DNA of 64,000 nt from positions 1-64,000 of the forward strand of contig JAAVTG010000456.1 in the NCBI GenBank assembly GCA_011947345.1, written 5' to 3'. Shown here one piece after another: positions 48,190-58,311 of the stretch. The position numbers were made by a program, and so were the translations under genes. Below the pieces are notes generated by a model, which was not told the origin of the DNA, ran no database searches, and worked only from the letters and a program-made list of their open reading frames with translations. This DNA is from Phytophthora quininea (taxonomy: Eukaryota; Oomycota; Peronosporomycetes; Peronosporales; Peronosporaceae). Each line of letters starts with the position of its first letter. Within the stretch, counting starts at the first letter, position 1.

Positions 48190-48739
48190 CGTTAACGTAA
48201 ATGCATGGATAGCAATGTGTTTCGTTACTTGGTTCACACCTAGCTTGCAGTACATGAAGTGCCTTCACAACACGGACCAGTGCACCTGGAGCACTCAGAG
48301 CCTCTGATGCCGGCACCACACTGGCTTCCACCGCTGCCTTCTCCATCCGTTAGTCCTGCTCGCTTGTCAGCTTGTGCTGATTCCGGTACCTCTCTGTGTC
48401 GTGCTGCGCATACCACAGAACAAGCCATTAATGGATCGACCGGTCAGCGCTGGAAGTGCGTGCAACGGAGCCTTCACCTTCAATCACACCAGTCGAATTA
48501 GCACCTTATCGACGTCCACGGACTTGAGCAACTCGTAGCAGTAGACGAACTCGAGTGGCGCGCATGACCAGCGTGGTCAGCAACTGACTGCTCGAGTTTT
48601 GACCAATGAAATCGTCAGAAGTAATCGTCGGAGGAGGGACTTGCGTTTTCTCAAGTCAATTATTTTCTAGCACGTGATGGCTACTTTATAATACCACATA
48701 CGATATACAAAAACATACACTAAATCTACATTTTGTCCT
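48190..48739. other. Interval between Crypton and hAT copy 2
   Basis: No recognised gene. May include the Crypton 3' end and diverged hAT 5' sequence. Confidence 0.3.
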
Positions 48740-48823
48740 TTTTGTTAGGACAAAGTTAACTGGGACCTCAGCCAGCGACCTGACTCGATCAAGCCGTCCA
48801 GTGCCGAGCTTCATCCGGGACTA
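48740..48823 (+). mobile_element. hAT copy 2, left portion, ending exactly at the Helitron
   Basis: The stretch CCGTCCA.TGCCGAGCTTCATC(C)GGGACTA matches hAT copy 1 where it encodes LPSFIWDYF in the BED region. At 48823/48824 the hAT sequence stops after ACTA and resumes at 51532 with TTTCATCAA. Left of about 48760 the similarity fades. Confidence 0.75.
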
Positions 48824-49029
48824 TCTTAAGACTACTACGGGAGACTTGCTGTCTGTCTGTTTGTCTGTCAGTCTGTCGGTCGGTCCGTCGCTGAGTTTCG
48901 ATGGACAAGATCCGGCGCTGCCATTGGCTGCCGAGCGGAGCGAAGGCGGCCCGAGAAGGTGGACCACACCAACAGTAGGGTGGTCCACACCAAACGTACT
49001 TAATGAAGATGTCGACAGTAGTCCCCCCA

Positions 49030-51283
49030 CACGTAGTCCACACACAACCAAAACCAAACGCGATGGAGCGTGGGAACGTTACCTGCGCTCGCTTGCGAAG
49101 ACGATGCTATACAAGGACATCCCCAAGGAGTTCGTTTGGAAAGAGAAGTAGTGGGTTCGGCGCAAGCAGAAGAGAGAGGCACTAGAAAGAATAATCCATG
49201 TAGCCTCCCGGACGCCGAGAAGTTTTTCCTCCGAATATTGCTCTGTAATCGAAGAGAGCCTACATCGTTCGAGAGTTTACGGACAGTTAACGGCGTAGTG
49301 TGTCCCACGTTTAGAGACACAGCGTTACAATTGGGATACCTGGACAACGAACAAGGTGGGTTGCATCCATGACAGAGGCTGCAAGTTTTCAGATCCCATA
49401 CCAACTTCGACAGCTCTTCAGTACACAGTTAGTGTACTCGATGCCAAGAGACGTCCGTGGGTTGTGGGACCAATTCCATGAGGAATTGAATCGGGATATA
49501 GTGCATAAGCACCGGAACCTCCCCGAGTCTACACGAGAGACCGTGGTGTTGTTTGAGACGCTAAGAAGCGTGAACGATTTGCTAAAGGTGAGTGGGTATG
49601 CTGTGACCAATTTTGACCTTCCGCAGTTGAGTGATTTCCCGAGTTTGGATCGAGAGTCTCTTCTCGACAACAATCTCATACGCCGCGAGAAAAGCTACAG
49701 CACAAGGACATTGGAGGCTATTGTTCGCGACGAGGCCAAACTCAACGAAGGGCAGATAGCCGTATTCGACCAGATCATACAAGCCGTCGAAGCCGAGTCA
49801 GGACATGAGGTATCGACGGCCAGCGCTTCGCGTAACGACGGGGGCAGGTCATCCACGCGGGAAATTTCACAAAAGCTTTTCTTTGTTGATGGGCCTGGTG
49901 GAACGGGAAAGTCTACGCTACTTCGACATATTTTGGCCAGGGTGCGTCTGGATAGGAAGATTGCACTTGCTGTTGCATCCAGTGGAATTGCGTCTCTGAT
50001 TCTCATGGGCGGGCGTACGGCGCATTCTACTTTCAAAATTCCGCTGAAACTGGACAAGGATTCTACGTGTTCGATTTTCAAACAGTCGCACCTGCGCAAG
50101 CTTATCCAGCAGACCAGCTTGGTCATTTGGGATGAAGCTCCGATGACGCATCGCCACGCGTTCGAGGCTGTCGACCGAACGCTACGGGACATTATGGATA
50201 ACCCCAGGGAGCCTTTCGGCGGAAAGGTTTTTGTGCTCTCAGGAGATTTCCGCCAGATCCTTCCTGTCGTGAAGAGAGGCACGCCCGCAGAAACGATCAA
50301 CGCGTGTATAAAGGAATCGCCTCTGTGGAGACACTTTTTGCAGGTTCGGTTAACACAGAATATGCGCATTGGGAGCGAGGGGACAGGAGAAAGCGACGAG
50401 GATATCTTCTCTTTCTCTGAATTTTGCTTGCCGTTGGAGAGGGTCGGCACGAAAAACGTGCTGATCTTGGCAATGACTACATTAAGATTCCAGCTGATAT
50501 GCTGATCCCGAATCCTCCTGTAGAAGACGACGAGGACGAGGAAATAGCTCCAGGGGCAATACCAAGGGGTATGACCCGCATCATTGACGCAATGTATGCC
50601 GACGTTGTGAATCCGGAGATTGCGACGGATGAATATTTTGCCAGCCGGACGGTTTTGACGACTACGAATGAGACGGTACGGAGAATCAACGAGGCAGTCG
50701 CAGCTCGACTTCCGGAGACAGCGCGGGGGTATTTGTCGGTGAACTCTGTGGAGGAGGATGACGGAACGTTGTTCGAGCAGGAGTTTCTCCACTCGATGAA
50801 CATGAACGGGATTCTACCTCACAGACTACTGCTCAAGAAGGGCATTCCCATCATGATTATGAGAAATCTGAACCCGGCTCTTGGGCTGTGCAACGGAACG
50901 CGTCTACGAATCGTCGACTTGAAGGACCACGTCATTCGAGCAACAACTATGACTGGAGAACGAACAGGCAAGAAGTACTCATCCCGAGAATTATGTTCGT
51001 GAGCGACGACGACAACTCCGATTTCTCCTTCCGGCTACGACGAAAACAGTTCCCCGTGCAACCAGCATTCGCCATGACGATTAACACGGCCCAAGGTCAG
51101 ACGGTGTTAAACTTGGGGCTGTACTTGGCTCCCCTGTGCTTTTCGCATGGCCAATTGTATGTGGCGTTGTCTCGCGTGACCTCTCGAAGCAAGTTCAAGG
51201 CGTTGATTGAGTATCCAGAGTTCGTAGAGCCGGACGGAGGAGTGTACACAAGAAACATCGTGTACATGCAGATTTTTGATTAG
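49030..51283 (+). pseudogene. Helitron Pif1-type helicase (Rep domain absent), frameshifted
   Basis: Successive plus-strand frames give the Helitron linker (YLRSLAKTMLYKDIPKEFVW, then FFLRILLCNRREPTSFESLR and VNGVVCPTFRDTALQLGYL), then from 49369 the helicase: FFVDGPGGTGKSTLLRHI (Walker A), VASSGIASLILMGGRTAHST (Ia), LVIWDEAPMTH (Walker B), VLSGDFRQILPVV (III), LTQNMRI (IV). After a shift near 50460 comes SRTVLTTTNETVRRINEAVA, and after another near 50980 FAMTINTAQGQTVLNLGLYL (V) and GQLYVALSRVTS (VI), stop at 51283. No HUH relaxase (two-His) motif is found in the 200 bp before it. Frameshifts near 49150, 49360, 50460 and 50980 make it non-coding as it stands. Confidence 0.88.
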
Positions 51284-51503
51284 GAGTCGAGCTGCATTGC
51301 TAGGCTAGATGTAGTAGCTTGCCACTACGAACGAGAACCAAGCTTTATTTTGGACAAATGGCACTTTTCATGTTTTATAAAATGTTTTATAAGCCTGTAT
51401 GTTTTAGATTAAACTACTTAGTAATTCGTGCGAAAAGCTAACTCAACCCGCCGGAGCGTAGCGGAGGCGGGCGGTCCACACAGCTGCATCCAACCATAAC
51501 TCA

Positions 51504-51531
51504 CCGCCGCGTAGCGGCGGCGCTCAGCTAG
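51504..51531 (+). repeat. Helitron 3' hairpin and CTAG terminus
   Basis: CCGCCGC, loop GTA, GCGGCGG (51504-51520), then 11 bases ending in CTAG. A second, related hairpin-like string with CCCGCC and GGCGGG arms around GGAGCGTAGCGGA lies about 55 bp upstream, near 51449-51473. Confidence 0.85.
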
Positions 51532-52416
51532 TTTCATCAAAGACACGACGGGCAAGTTCGTCATCTACATGCTGTGCCCAGCTCAGACCACGCGGTTCAC
51601 CTACTCGGGCGGGACGAGCACAATGAATCGCCATCTGCGCAAGAAGCACCACAAGTACGCGCCTGGCAAGACCGCAGCGGACTACGACCAACCTAAGACC
51701 CAGCGGCGAGCTGGCCACACTCACAATGCCAGTCACTCTCCAGCTGCAGGGCCCTCGGGATTGTTGCCACCGGACACGGCCGGGATGCTCGGCAGCTTGT
51801 CGCCTGCTGAGCTGAGGAGGCAACGGCAGCACCAACTGCTGGAGCTTCGAACGGCAAGAAGACGAGCAACGAGCGGACAAGTTGCCAAGAGGAGGAGGCT
51901 GCCAGAGCAGGAGGCTGCGACTTCGATGACAGGTGCAGAGTTCGACCCGTCAGGGTTGGTGACGTTGTCTACAGGCGGTGCAGTGCAGTTCCCCACAGGG
52001 TTTGAGTTGAATGAAGCTGCGATGGAGGTGGGATTGGATCAGCGATACTTTGACTCCTCGAGTGTTGCTGGATCCACTTCGGGATCACTACGAGGACGAC
52101 GACTTAGCAACGGGAGTAACGCTGCTGCAAATGCGAGCGTGACTGGTCTCAATGTGGCCAGTCAGAAGGTGCTGACACATCGACTGCTTAAGTACCTGAT
52201 AGCGCAGTATGAGCCTCTGGATGTCTCTCACATGGGGTGCGAGCTGAGTTTGCTCTTGTTCGGGAGCTCAACGGAGTGGCCATCGCAAGGACTCAACTAT
52301 GGCTACGGCGTAGTTCTCGGTGGCGCAGTACCGAAACTTCCGTCTGAGGAGACGATCAAGATGGCGTTGGCGAATCTCTACTACTCGCAGAGAGAGATTA
52401 TGCTTCGGCAGCCAGG
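51532..52416 (+). pseudogene. hAT copy 2 transposase, N-terminal part
   Basis: Resumes the hAT copy 1 sequence at TTTCATCAAAGACACGACGG. The frame 51569-52407 covers the BED finger (CMLCPAQ, MNRHLRKKHH), the Arg/Gln-rich linker and the beginning of the transposase (KLPSEETIKMALANLYYSQR). It is nearly identical to copy 1 and lacks the C-deletion that breaks copy 1, so it shows the original frame across that point. It ends where an inverted fragment begins at 52417; the catalytic domain is missing. Confidence 0.85.
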
Positions 52417-52468
52417 ATGTCCCACTTATCCATACGAAGCAGTGCAATTGTGTTCACACGCTCGTCAA
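52417..52468 (-). repeat. Inverted hAT fragment joined to copy 2
   Basis: This 52 bp matches copy 1 at 6164-6222 in the same window orientation, which is opposite to hAT copy 2. One small deletion (about six bases) separates them. It marks a rearranged, foldback-like break of copy 2. Confidence 0.75.
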
Positions 52469-53229
52469 CACCTTGCACCCTCTTAGTTTCTCTTGCTGCA
52501 ATTCAAGAAGATGAGTACACTGAAATTTCATCAAGTTGGCGACTGGTACTGTGGCGTTTGAGCAGCTCGCTATCTCTCGCACACCTTGCGAGCTAGAAGC
52601 TCGAAGAACGCTGCTTGCTTTGGGTTCTTACGTATATTCTCCAGAGTCTAGCCGCCGTTGTTGCTGGACGTGGACAATAGCGTCATGTGCTTGGTGCTAC
52701 CCTGGGACAGCTTCACGTAGCGGTTGAACGCGCCGCTGTACTCCGGGAGCTTGGGTCGATTTCGCTTGGGAAACCACTACGATGATATTCATTAACGTCG
52801 CCAACGGACTACATGGACTGTGTCGTCGGCATTAGGGCAGTATTGGTGCTATCCTCACTTCTCCTGCTCCAGCGTACACAGCAACAACTACAACTACAAC
52901 TTGATCTGGTCCAAAATCCACTACCACTCCGCTCCCACTGCAACTAGCACGAGTAAGCGCTATACGATTCGAGCTGTGCTTCGATAAAGCGTGAAGAAGG
53001 CCAGAACCACGTCGACCTGACTCCTCCAACGGGTGGCCAGCTGTGGCGTCAAAAGCGCTGCGTGTCGGCCGTAATCTACGCCGTGCTCTCGACTGGGTCT
53101 CCTTTGCGCTTGATCTCACCGTGTTCTTTCGAGGGAGGAGGTTGACGGTGATTTTTGTAAGGGAACTAGGGAGGAGAGACTGGTTCTCGGCCGACGAGAC
53201 CGTGGACCTGAACAGCGACGTCACGGGCA
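52469..53229. other. Interval without a recognised gene
   Basis: Nothing recognised on either strand. The long minus-strand frame 53560-52832 is antisense to the L10a pseudogene and has no family signature. Confidence 0.4.
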
Positions 53230-53567
53230 AGAAGCACACTTCAACGAGACCATCGAGGCGCAGATCGCGCTGGAAAATTACAACCACGCAGAAGGACACG
53301 CGTTTCAGAGGCACCTTCGCTTCGAATACGTGATGGTGGACGACCTGAAGAAGTTCAACAAGAACAAGAAGGTCGTCCAGGTTCGCCAAAAGGACGGTGT
53401 CGCCTGGCCCGGACACGCTCACCAAGAAGATCCCGCGTTTGTTATTCCTCGGACTTAACAAGGCGGACATGTTCCCTGCACTGATGACGTCCAACGGCTC
53501 GCTGACCGAGACGGCCGACCAGCTCCGTGCCGTCGTCGAGTTCCACATGAAGAAGGCCACTGGCTAG
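53230..53567 (+). pseudogene. Ribosomal protein L10a (uL1) pseudogene
   Basis: Plus-strand frames give HFNETIEAQIALENYN, then in another frame QKDTRFRGTF, then VDDLKKFNKNKKVV, and after one more shift SPGPDTLTKKIPRLLFLGLN, KADMFPALMTSNGSLTETAD and LRAVVEFHMKKATG with TAG at 53567. These are consecutive blocks of eukaryotic L10a, which has KKLNKNKK, IPRILGPGLNKAGKFP and KFQMKK. The conserved GPGLNKAG is altered to FLGLNKAD. The block containing the family's YDAFLAS is missing or scrambled and the C-terminal third is absent. No intron is visible, so a retrocopy is possible but unproven. Confidence 0.8.
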
Positions 53568-54372
53568 AGACAGCAGAATTTTGTCATCGACGAGACTGGA
53601 CGGCGTTTAGCAAGAACAGGTTACAAGATGAACGCCTAGATGCAGGCGATGAGATGATGAAGAAATCTTCTCCTCAGCTGCAAACAAGTATTGGCGAGAA
53701 CGCTCATTCTTTCAACCAACGATTGACTATTTACGCAACAAGACAACGCCTCAATGACTATACTTGAGCCTACACCACATTTGTTGCGAGCTCTGGAAGC
53801 AAACGGCGCCTATGGCCTGAAGAAGACGCAGAAGAAGAAATTAGCACGGCCGACCTGCCTCGTGTGGGCACACTTTCGTGGGAGATATACCAAGACTGGG
53901 CCTGCAAGCAAATGGACCACCAGCCAGGGGTTATGCTCACGTTCAGGCCCACATCGACGGTCGAGGCGGCGGGGAGGGTCCCTCCACGAAACCTCGTCAT
54001 GGAGATTTACAAGGAAGCAGAGAGCATCGTGGCCCACATGGCACCTCTCTGCGCTGACGATTTCATCAACGGAGTGCCGCCGCCGATCCCTGGCCCGTTG
54101 AAGCACACGACATGTCCGATGCTCGCGTGGCCGTGACGACGATGATCACCACCATGTCGGACCCGGGAGAGCTGTACCCGACCATCGACACGCTGCCTGG
54201 GGGCAACTACATTTGCCATGTCGTTTGCCACTGGAGAGCGGCGGTAGTCTGCGTGCCAATCTTCCGAGCTCCGCAAGCGAAGAGCGTCAACTCACCTTCA
54301 ACATTGCACCTAACTACAAAAGAATCTACAAACTTGTTTGTCCATCTACAGAGTTTACATTCCTCGGAAGCT
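53568..54372 (+). other. Region upstream of VPS26 with an unassigned open frame
   Basis: A frame from about 53785 to 54136 reads RLWPEEDAEEEISTADLP and then PRNLVMEIYKEAESIVAHMA and ends at 54136; another at 54213-54370 has SEERQLTFNIAPNYKRIYKL. The composition is protein-like, but I recognise no domain and cannot propose splice sites joining them. It may be a short host gene or 5' sequence of VPS26. Confidence 0.3.
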
Positions 54373-55454
54373 ATGGTACCTCTTGCTGCTCTTGCTGCTC
54401 TTGCTGCTCGTGCTGCTCGTGCTGTTCTTGCCCCTGCCGTTGTAACCGCCTCCTTGTCTGTGTGTAGAACCTCTTCAACTTTGGCGTCCCGTCCGCCACG
54501 CTGCAGTTCTCCCTCTCTGGCTCTGACCGCCCCACCATCAAACTACCTCGCCAAGAAGACTCTAAAACCTCCAATCCATCAGAAGTCCCTCTTTTCAGAG
54601 ACGACGAAGCTGTCCAAGGAGTGTTACAAATCTACGTCGAAGCAGATAAGAAGTTGGAGCATACTGGACTCAAGTTGGAGCTGCTGGGGCTCATTGACGT
54701 GCCTCTGGACAGTACAAACAACTTTGAGTTTCTCAACTCGACCAAAGAGTTGCAGTCGAGTGGAGAAACCATCCAAGGAGAAGAGAAGTTTCCGTTTGAC
54801 TTTGGCCAGGTAGAGAGGCTCCACGAGAGCTACTACGGCCACACTGTCAAACTCCGATACGTACTACGAGCCACGTTGGCCAGAGGTTCGTACGCCAGCA
54901 GTTTGGTGCAGGAGCAAGATCTGTGGGTGCAGAAAGTGCCCCCACCGCCGCCAATCGACCACTCGATCAAGATGGAGGTGGGCATCGAAGACTGTCTGCA
55001 CATTGAGTTCGAGTACGACAAGTCCAAGTGAGTTGCCTGGCGAGATACAAGTTGCTTTATCTTGTGCTGTTTATTCACTCCTTGTCTTGTTCCTTGCCGT
55101 AGATATCATTTGAAGGACGTGGTGATTGGCAAGATCTTCTTCCTGCTGGTGCGCATCAAGATCAAGCACATGGAGCTGGCGATTTTGCGGCGAGAGAGTG
55201 TGGGGACGGGCAACCAGCGTCACAGTGACAGTGAGACGGTCACCAAGTTTGAAATCATGGACGGCGCACCTGTCAAGGGCGAGAGTGTGCCCGTGCGGCT
55301 GTATCTGTCGCCGTATCCACTTACGCCGACCTACCGCAACGTGCAGAGCCGCTTTTCGGTAAAATACTTCCTCAACCTGGTGCTGGTGGACGAAGAGGAC
55401 CGACGCTACTTCAAGCAGCAGGAGATCACGTTGTGGCGGAAGAACATCGGCTGA
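54373..55454 (+). CDS. VPS26: VPS26, retromer subunit
   Basis: Proposed exons are 54373-54375 (ATG only), 54468-55027 and 55103-55454, giving 304 residues, close to the usual size. Introns are 54376-54467 (92 bp, with a CTTGCTGCT-rich interior) and 55028-55102 (75 bp, GTGAGT...GTAG). The product starts MNLFNFGVPSATLQFSLSG and shows VPS26 arrestin-fold landmarks: VEADKKLEHTGLKLELLG, FDFGQVERLHESYYGHTVKL, DCLHIEFEYDKSKYHLKDVV, IKIKHMELAILRRE, PVKGESVPVRLYLS and SVKYFLNLVLVDEEDRRYFK. VPS26 binds VPS35 in the retromer complex that retrieves cargo from endosomes. The single-codon first exon is an inference from the splice borders; the rest is secure. Confidence 0.9.
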
Positions 55455-55613
55455 ATTGCTGGTGGTGGTGGGGTATAACCAGCGATCGAGGTAAGGAAAT
55501 AATACATGCTACAATAGTGTGCGCTTTCGATGGCGTAGTGCTAATGTGTTATTGTCATCTATGACTTCGTGCGTAATCCCTTTCTTGGAAGCGACGCTTG
55601 CTGCACGTGCAGA

Positions 55614-57070
55614 ATGGGGGCTGGGGCATCGACGAAGGCGCTGGATGGACTCGACGCAGCGCTGAAGACCTCTATCGACTCCGGCAAACTAGTGATCACC
55701 CATCGAGAGTTGCCAGCGCTCCCGCCAGAATTGCTAGCGCGTGCCACACACCTGAGAGAGTTGATACTGGAACATACCAAGTTACGACAGCTGCCTGCCA
55801 GCTTCGGTTGTCTTGTGCTGCTCGAGTAAGTGACCACCGATTGGATCTTTGATTCACTTCACTACCTCACAGTGGCCATGTCATTAGACGCCTGTCATTA
55901 GCAGGTAACGAGCTGGAGACATTACCCATGTCGTTTAGCGAACTCAAACGCCTGGAAGAGCTGGATGTCAGCGATAACAAACTCCGTTCACTGCTGGGGA
56001 ATTTTGCGACCTGAGCGCTCTGCGCCGATTGTACGCGCAAAACAACGCTCTGAAGCGATTGCCTCGGGAGTTTGGCGCGCTGAGCAGTCTTGAGATGCTG
56101 GATCTGCGGAACAACACTCTCCGGAAACTCCCAAGTCGTTTCCGTGCCTGACGAGCCTCACACGCCTCGATTTGAGTAGCAACAAGCTGAAGCAATTGCC
56201 TGAAGCTTTTGGGAATTTGAGTGGACTCCGGGTGTGCGTCCTCGGACGCAACCTTTACAAGAACTGCCGGAGTTTATCGGCATGTTGGTGGGTCTCCAGG
56301 TGCTGTCACTCAGCAACAATGCACTGTACAAACTTCCAGCTTCCTTGTCAGAACTCTCAAGCCTCACGAATTTGTCGCTGACTGGAAACAGAATCGAGTG
56401 CTTTCCTGGCCCGCAGTTTGGAGGTTTGAAAGCGCTCGTCACGCTGTCGTACACGCAGAACAGACTTCGTCAGTGGCAACCAGGAGAGAGAGTCAACATT
56501 TTGGACGAAGATGCCACAGATACAGAAGATAAAGCAGACGACTTGACCGATGACGCGACAAACGAAGGCGAAGAAGCAGGTGTTGACAACGTCCTTCACA
56601 ATCCTTTAGTGAATTTGTCAGCAGTGCAGTACCTCGACTTTAGTGATAACGCGCTAGTTCACCTGCCAGCACGCGGCTGGGACCAACTCAGCGAGCTGTT
56701 ACACTTGAAGCTCGCTCGAAATCGCCTGGAATCGCTACCGAATGGACTGAAAGAACTGCCAAAGCTGCAGCATCTTGATATCGCTGGGAACAAACTCAAG
56801 ATTCTGCCACCCGCACTGTTTGCTGTCAAAACCCTTGCGATTCTTGATGCCCAGAAGAATTCACTGCATGAGCTACCAGAAAATATGGGCGAGTGTGAAG
56901 CATTAACTCGACTTACGTTGACGAAAAACCAAAACTTGCACGGTCTTCCCGCGAGTCTCCGCAAACTTTCTCGTTTGCAAGAGCTACGTGTGGATAAAGC
57001 GTGTTTCTTGGCGTTGGATGAAGAGCAGACAACATTTTGCAGGAGTCTGCACTACTTCTCAGCTGAATAA
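55614..57070 (+). CDS. Leucine-rich repeat protein with N-myristoylation-type start
   Basis: ATG at 55614 gives MGAGASTKALDGL, a Gly2/Ser6 N-myristoylation consensus, so membrane attachment is likely. Exon 1 ends at 55825; a 62 bp intron (55826-55887, GTAAG...TTAG) leads to LSLAGNELETLPMSFSELKR. About fifteen LRRs of the LxxLxLxxNxLxxLP type follow (for example LEMLDLRNNTLRKLP, LTRLDLSSNKLKQLP, LQHLDIAGNKLKILP), with an acidic insert near 56500-56590 (DEDATDTEDKADDLTD). Single-base deletions appear to break the frame near 56004 (T run), 56131 (C run) and 56255. The repeat frame resumes cleanly each time, so sequencing error is likely. The class resembles Ras-group/SHOC2-like cytosolic LRR proteins. 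Confidence 0.8.
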
Positions 57071-57214
57071 AGGAAAGTGTAATATACTATAGCTGACGCT
57101 GTCGACGTGCTGGCCGCACATTGGGCCGCCGGAATTCGATTAGCAATATCCGATTAGCAATATCCCAGTCAGTCTTCAATTTGCCGCCGACTGCTCAAGT
57201 CGCCACTCTCTATC

Positions 57215-58174
57215 ATGGTGCAAATCCCGGAAGTGGACTTCTCCAGCCCGGATGCCGCCGCCCAGCTTCGCCGCGCCTGTACGGATGTGGGCTTCTTCTA
57301 CCTGGTGCACCACGGCGTCCCCGATCCGCTCAAGAGCCAAGTGTACGAAGAAATGCGGCACTTCTTCCACCAACCGCTGGAGGAGAAGCGCCGAGTGCTG
57401 GCCAACAAGTACTTGAGAGGCTACACACTCATGAACGAGGAGACATTAGACCCAGCCAAACAGACTGTAGGAGACACGAAAGAAGGATACTACATCTGTC
57501 GCCATGTGCCTCTGGACTCAGAGGAGATGGCGTTGCCTTTGCACGGCCCCAATCTCTTTCCTGACGCAGAGAAATTCCCCACTTTCCAGTCCACGATGGA
57601 GAAGTACCATGCAGTGATGTGTGAGCTGGGCTTTGGGGTTGCCCAGCTCTTCGCTGAAGCAGCAGGAGCCAAGGGACAATTCGACGCTCCGGGCATGTTC
57701 GACAAGCCCATGGCAGCGTTGAGGCTGCTGCACTACGCTCCGGAGAAGTCTGATGTAGACAGAGGTGTGTTTGGAGCTGGAGCCCACACTGACTACGGAC
57801 TTATCACGTTACTGTCGACGGATGCGTCTGGCGGACTGCAGATTTTCCATGAAGGCGAATGGATCGATGTGCCGCCACGCGAAGACGCCTTTGTAGTGAA
57901 TATTGGAGACATGGCCGAACGATTCACGAATGGGATCTTCAAGTCGACTCTGCATCGGGTGGTGAACAAGTCAGGGGAGGAGCGCTACTCGGTGCCGTTC
58001 TTCTACGAGCCAAACTTTACGTGTCAAGTAGAGTGCTTCCCGAGCTGTGTGAGTGCTGATACCCCGGCCAAATACGAGCCGACGACCAGTGGACGACATC
58101 TTGTCAACATGTACAAGCAGACACATGCAGCGTTCGAAGTGCAGTCGCCTACGGCTGCAGAACAGATCGCTTAG
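57215..58174 (+). CDS. 2-oxoglutarate/Fe(II)-dependent oxygenase, isopenicillin N synthase-like
   Basis: Intact single-exon gene, 319 residues. The N-terminal non-haem dioxygenase domain has IPEVDFSSPDAAAQLRRACT and VGFFYLVHHGVP. The C-terminal 2OG-Fe(II) domain has the iron ligands His191 and Asp193 in GAGAHTDYGLITLL and His247 in KSTLHRVV, and the 2-oxoglutarate-binding R-x-S at 257-259 (RYSVPFF). LQIFHEGEWIDVPP and AFVVNIGDMAERFTNGIFKS are also typical. The family oxidises small molecules in secondary metabolism and detoxification; the substrate cannot be inferred. No signal peptide, so cytosolic. It begins about 145 bp after the LRR gene on the same strand. Confidence 0.93.
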   Translation: MVQIPEVDFSSPDAAAQLRRACTDVGFFYLVHHGVPDPLKSQVYEEMRHFFHQPLEEKRRVLANKYLRGYTLMNEETLDPAKQTVGDTKEGYYICRHVPLDSEEMALPLHGPNLFPDAEKFPTFQSTMEKYHAVMCELGFGVAQLFAEAAGAKGQFDAPGMFDKPMAALRLLHYAPEKSDVDRGVFGAGAHTDYGLITLLSTDASGGLQIFHEGEWIDVPPREDAFVVNIGDMAERFTNGIFKSTLHRVVNKSGEERYSVPFFYEPNFTCQVECFPSCVSADTPAKYEPTTSGRHLVNMYKQTHAAFEVQSPTAAEQIA

Positions 58175-58311
58175 TCTAGGAGAGCGGAACTAGTGAGAGT
58201 GATGAGATTGTCCTCGTGTGAATGTCATACTACCCCACGTCTTATGATGGCGCTATATATATTGGTGTGTGTACGAGTTGCGAGTCTTCTTGCTGTTGCC
58301 TTGTCTTGAGA

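Larger units (their letters stand above)
48824..51531 (+). mobile_element. Helitron, 2708 bp, inserted in hAT copy 2
   Basis: The 5' end is TCTTAAGACTACTACGG (canonical TC) and the 3' end is CTAG, preceded 11 bases upstream by a perfect 7 bp stem (51504-51520). The host dinucleotide is A/T: hAT reads ...GGGACTA | TTTCATCAA... with no duplication, as expected for rolling-circle insertion. The interrupted hAT sequence can be checked against the uninterrupted copy 1. The element is short for an autonomous Helitron and carries only the helicase portion of the Rep/helicase gene. Confidence 0.9.

Noticed and set aside
48841..48895. TCTG/TCGG microsatellite near the Helitron 5' end as a regulatory element
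   Set aside because: Simple-sequence tract with no supporting motif; more likely neutral expansion inside the element.
52832..53560. Long minus-strand frame of 242 codons
   Set aside because: Antisense to the L10a pseudogene, with low-complexity Val/Leu-rich composition.
54371..54460. CTTGCTGCT/CGTGCTGCT repeats as a coding Ala/Cys/Leu tract
   Set aside because: They fall inside the proposed first VPS26 intron and no frame through them joins a recognisable protein.
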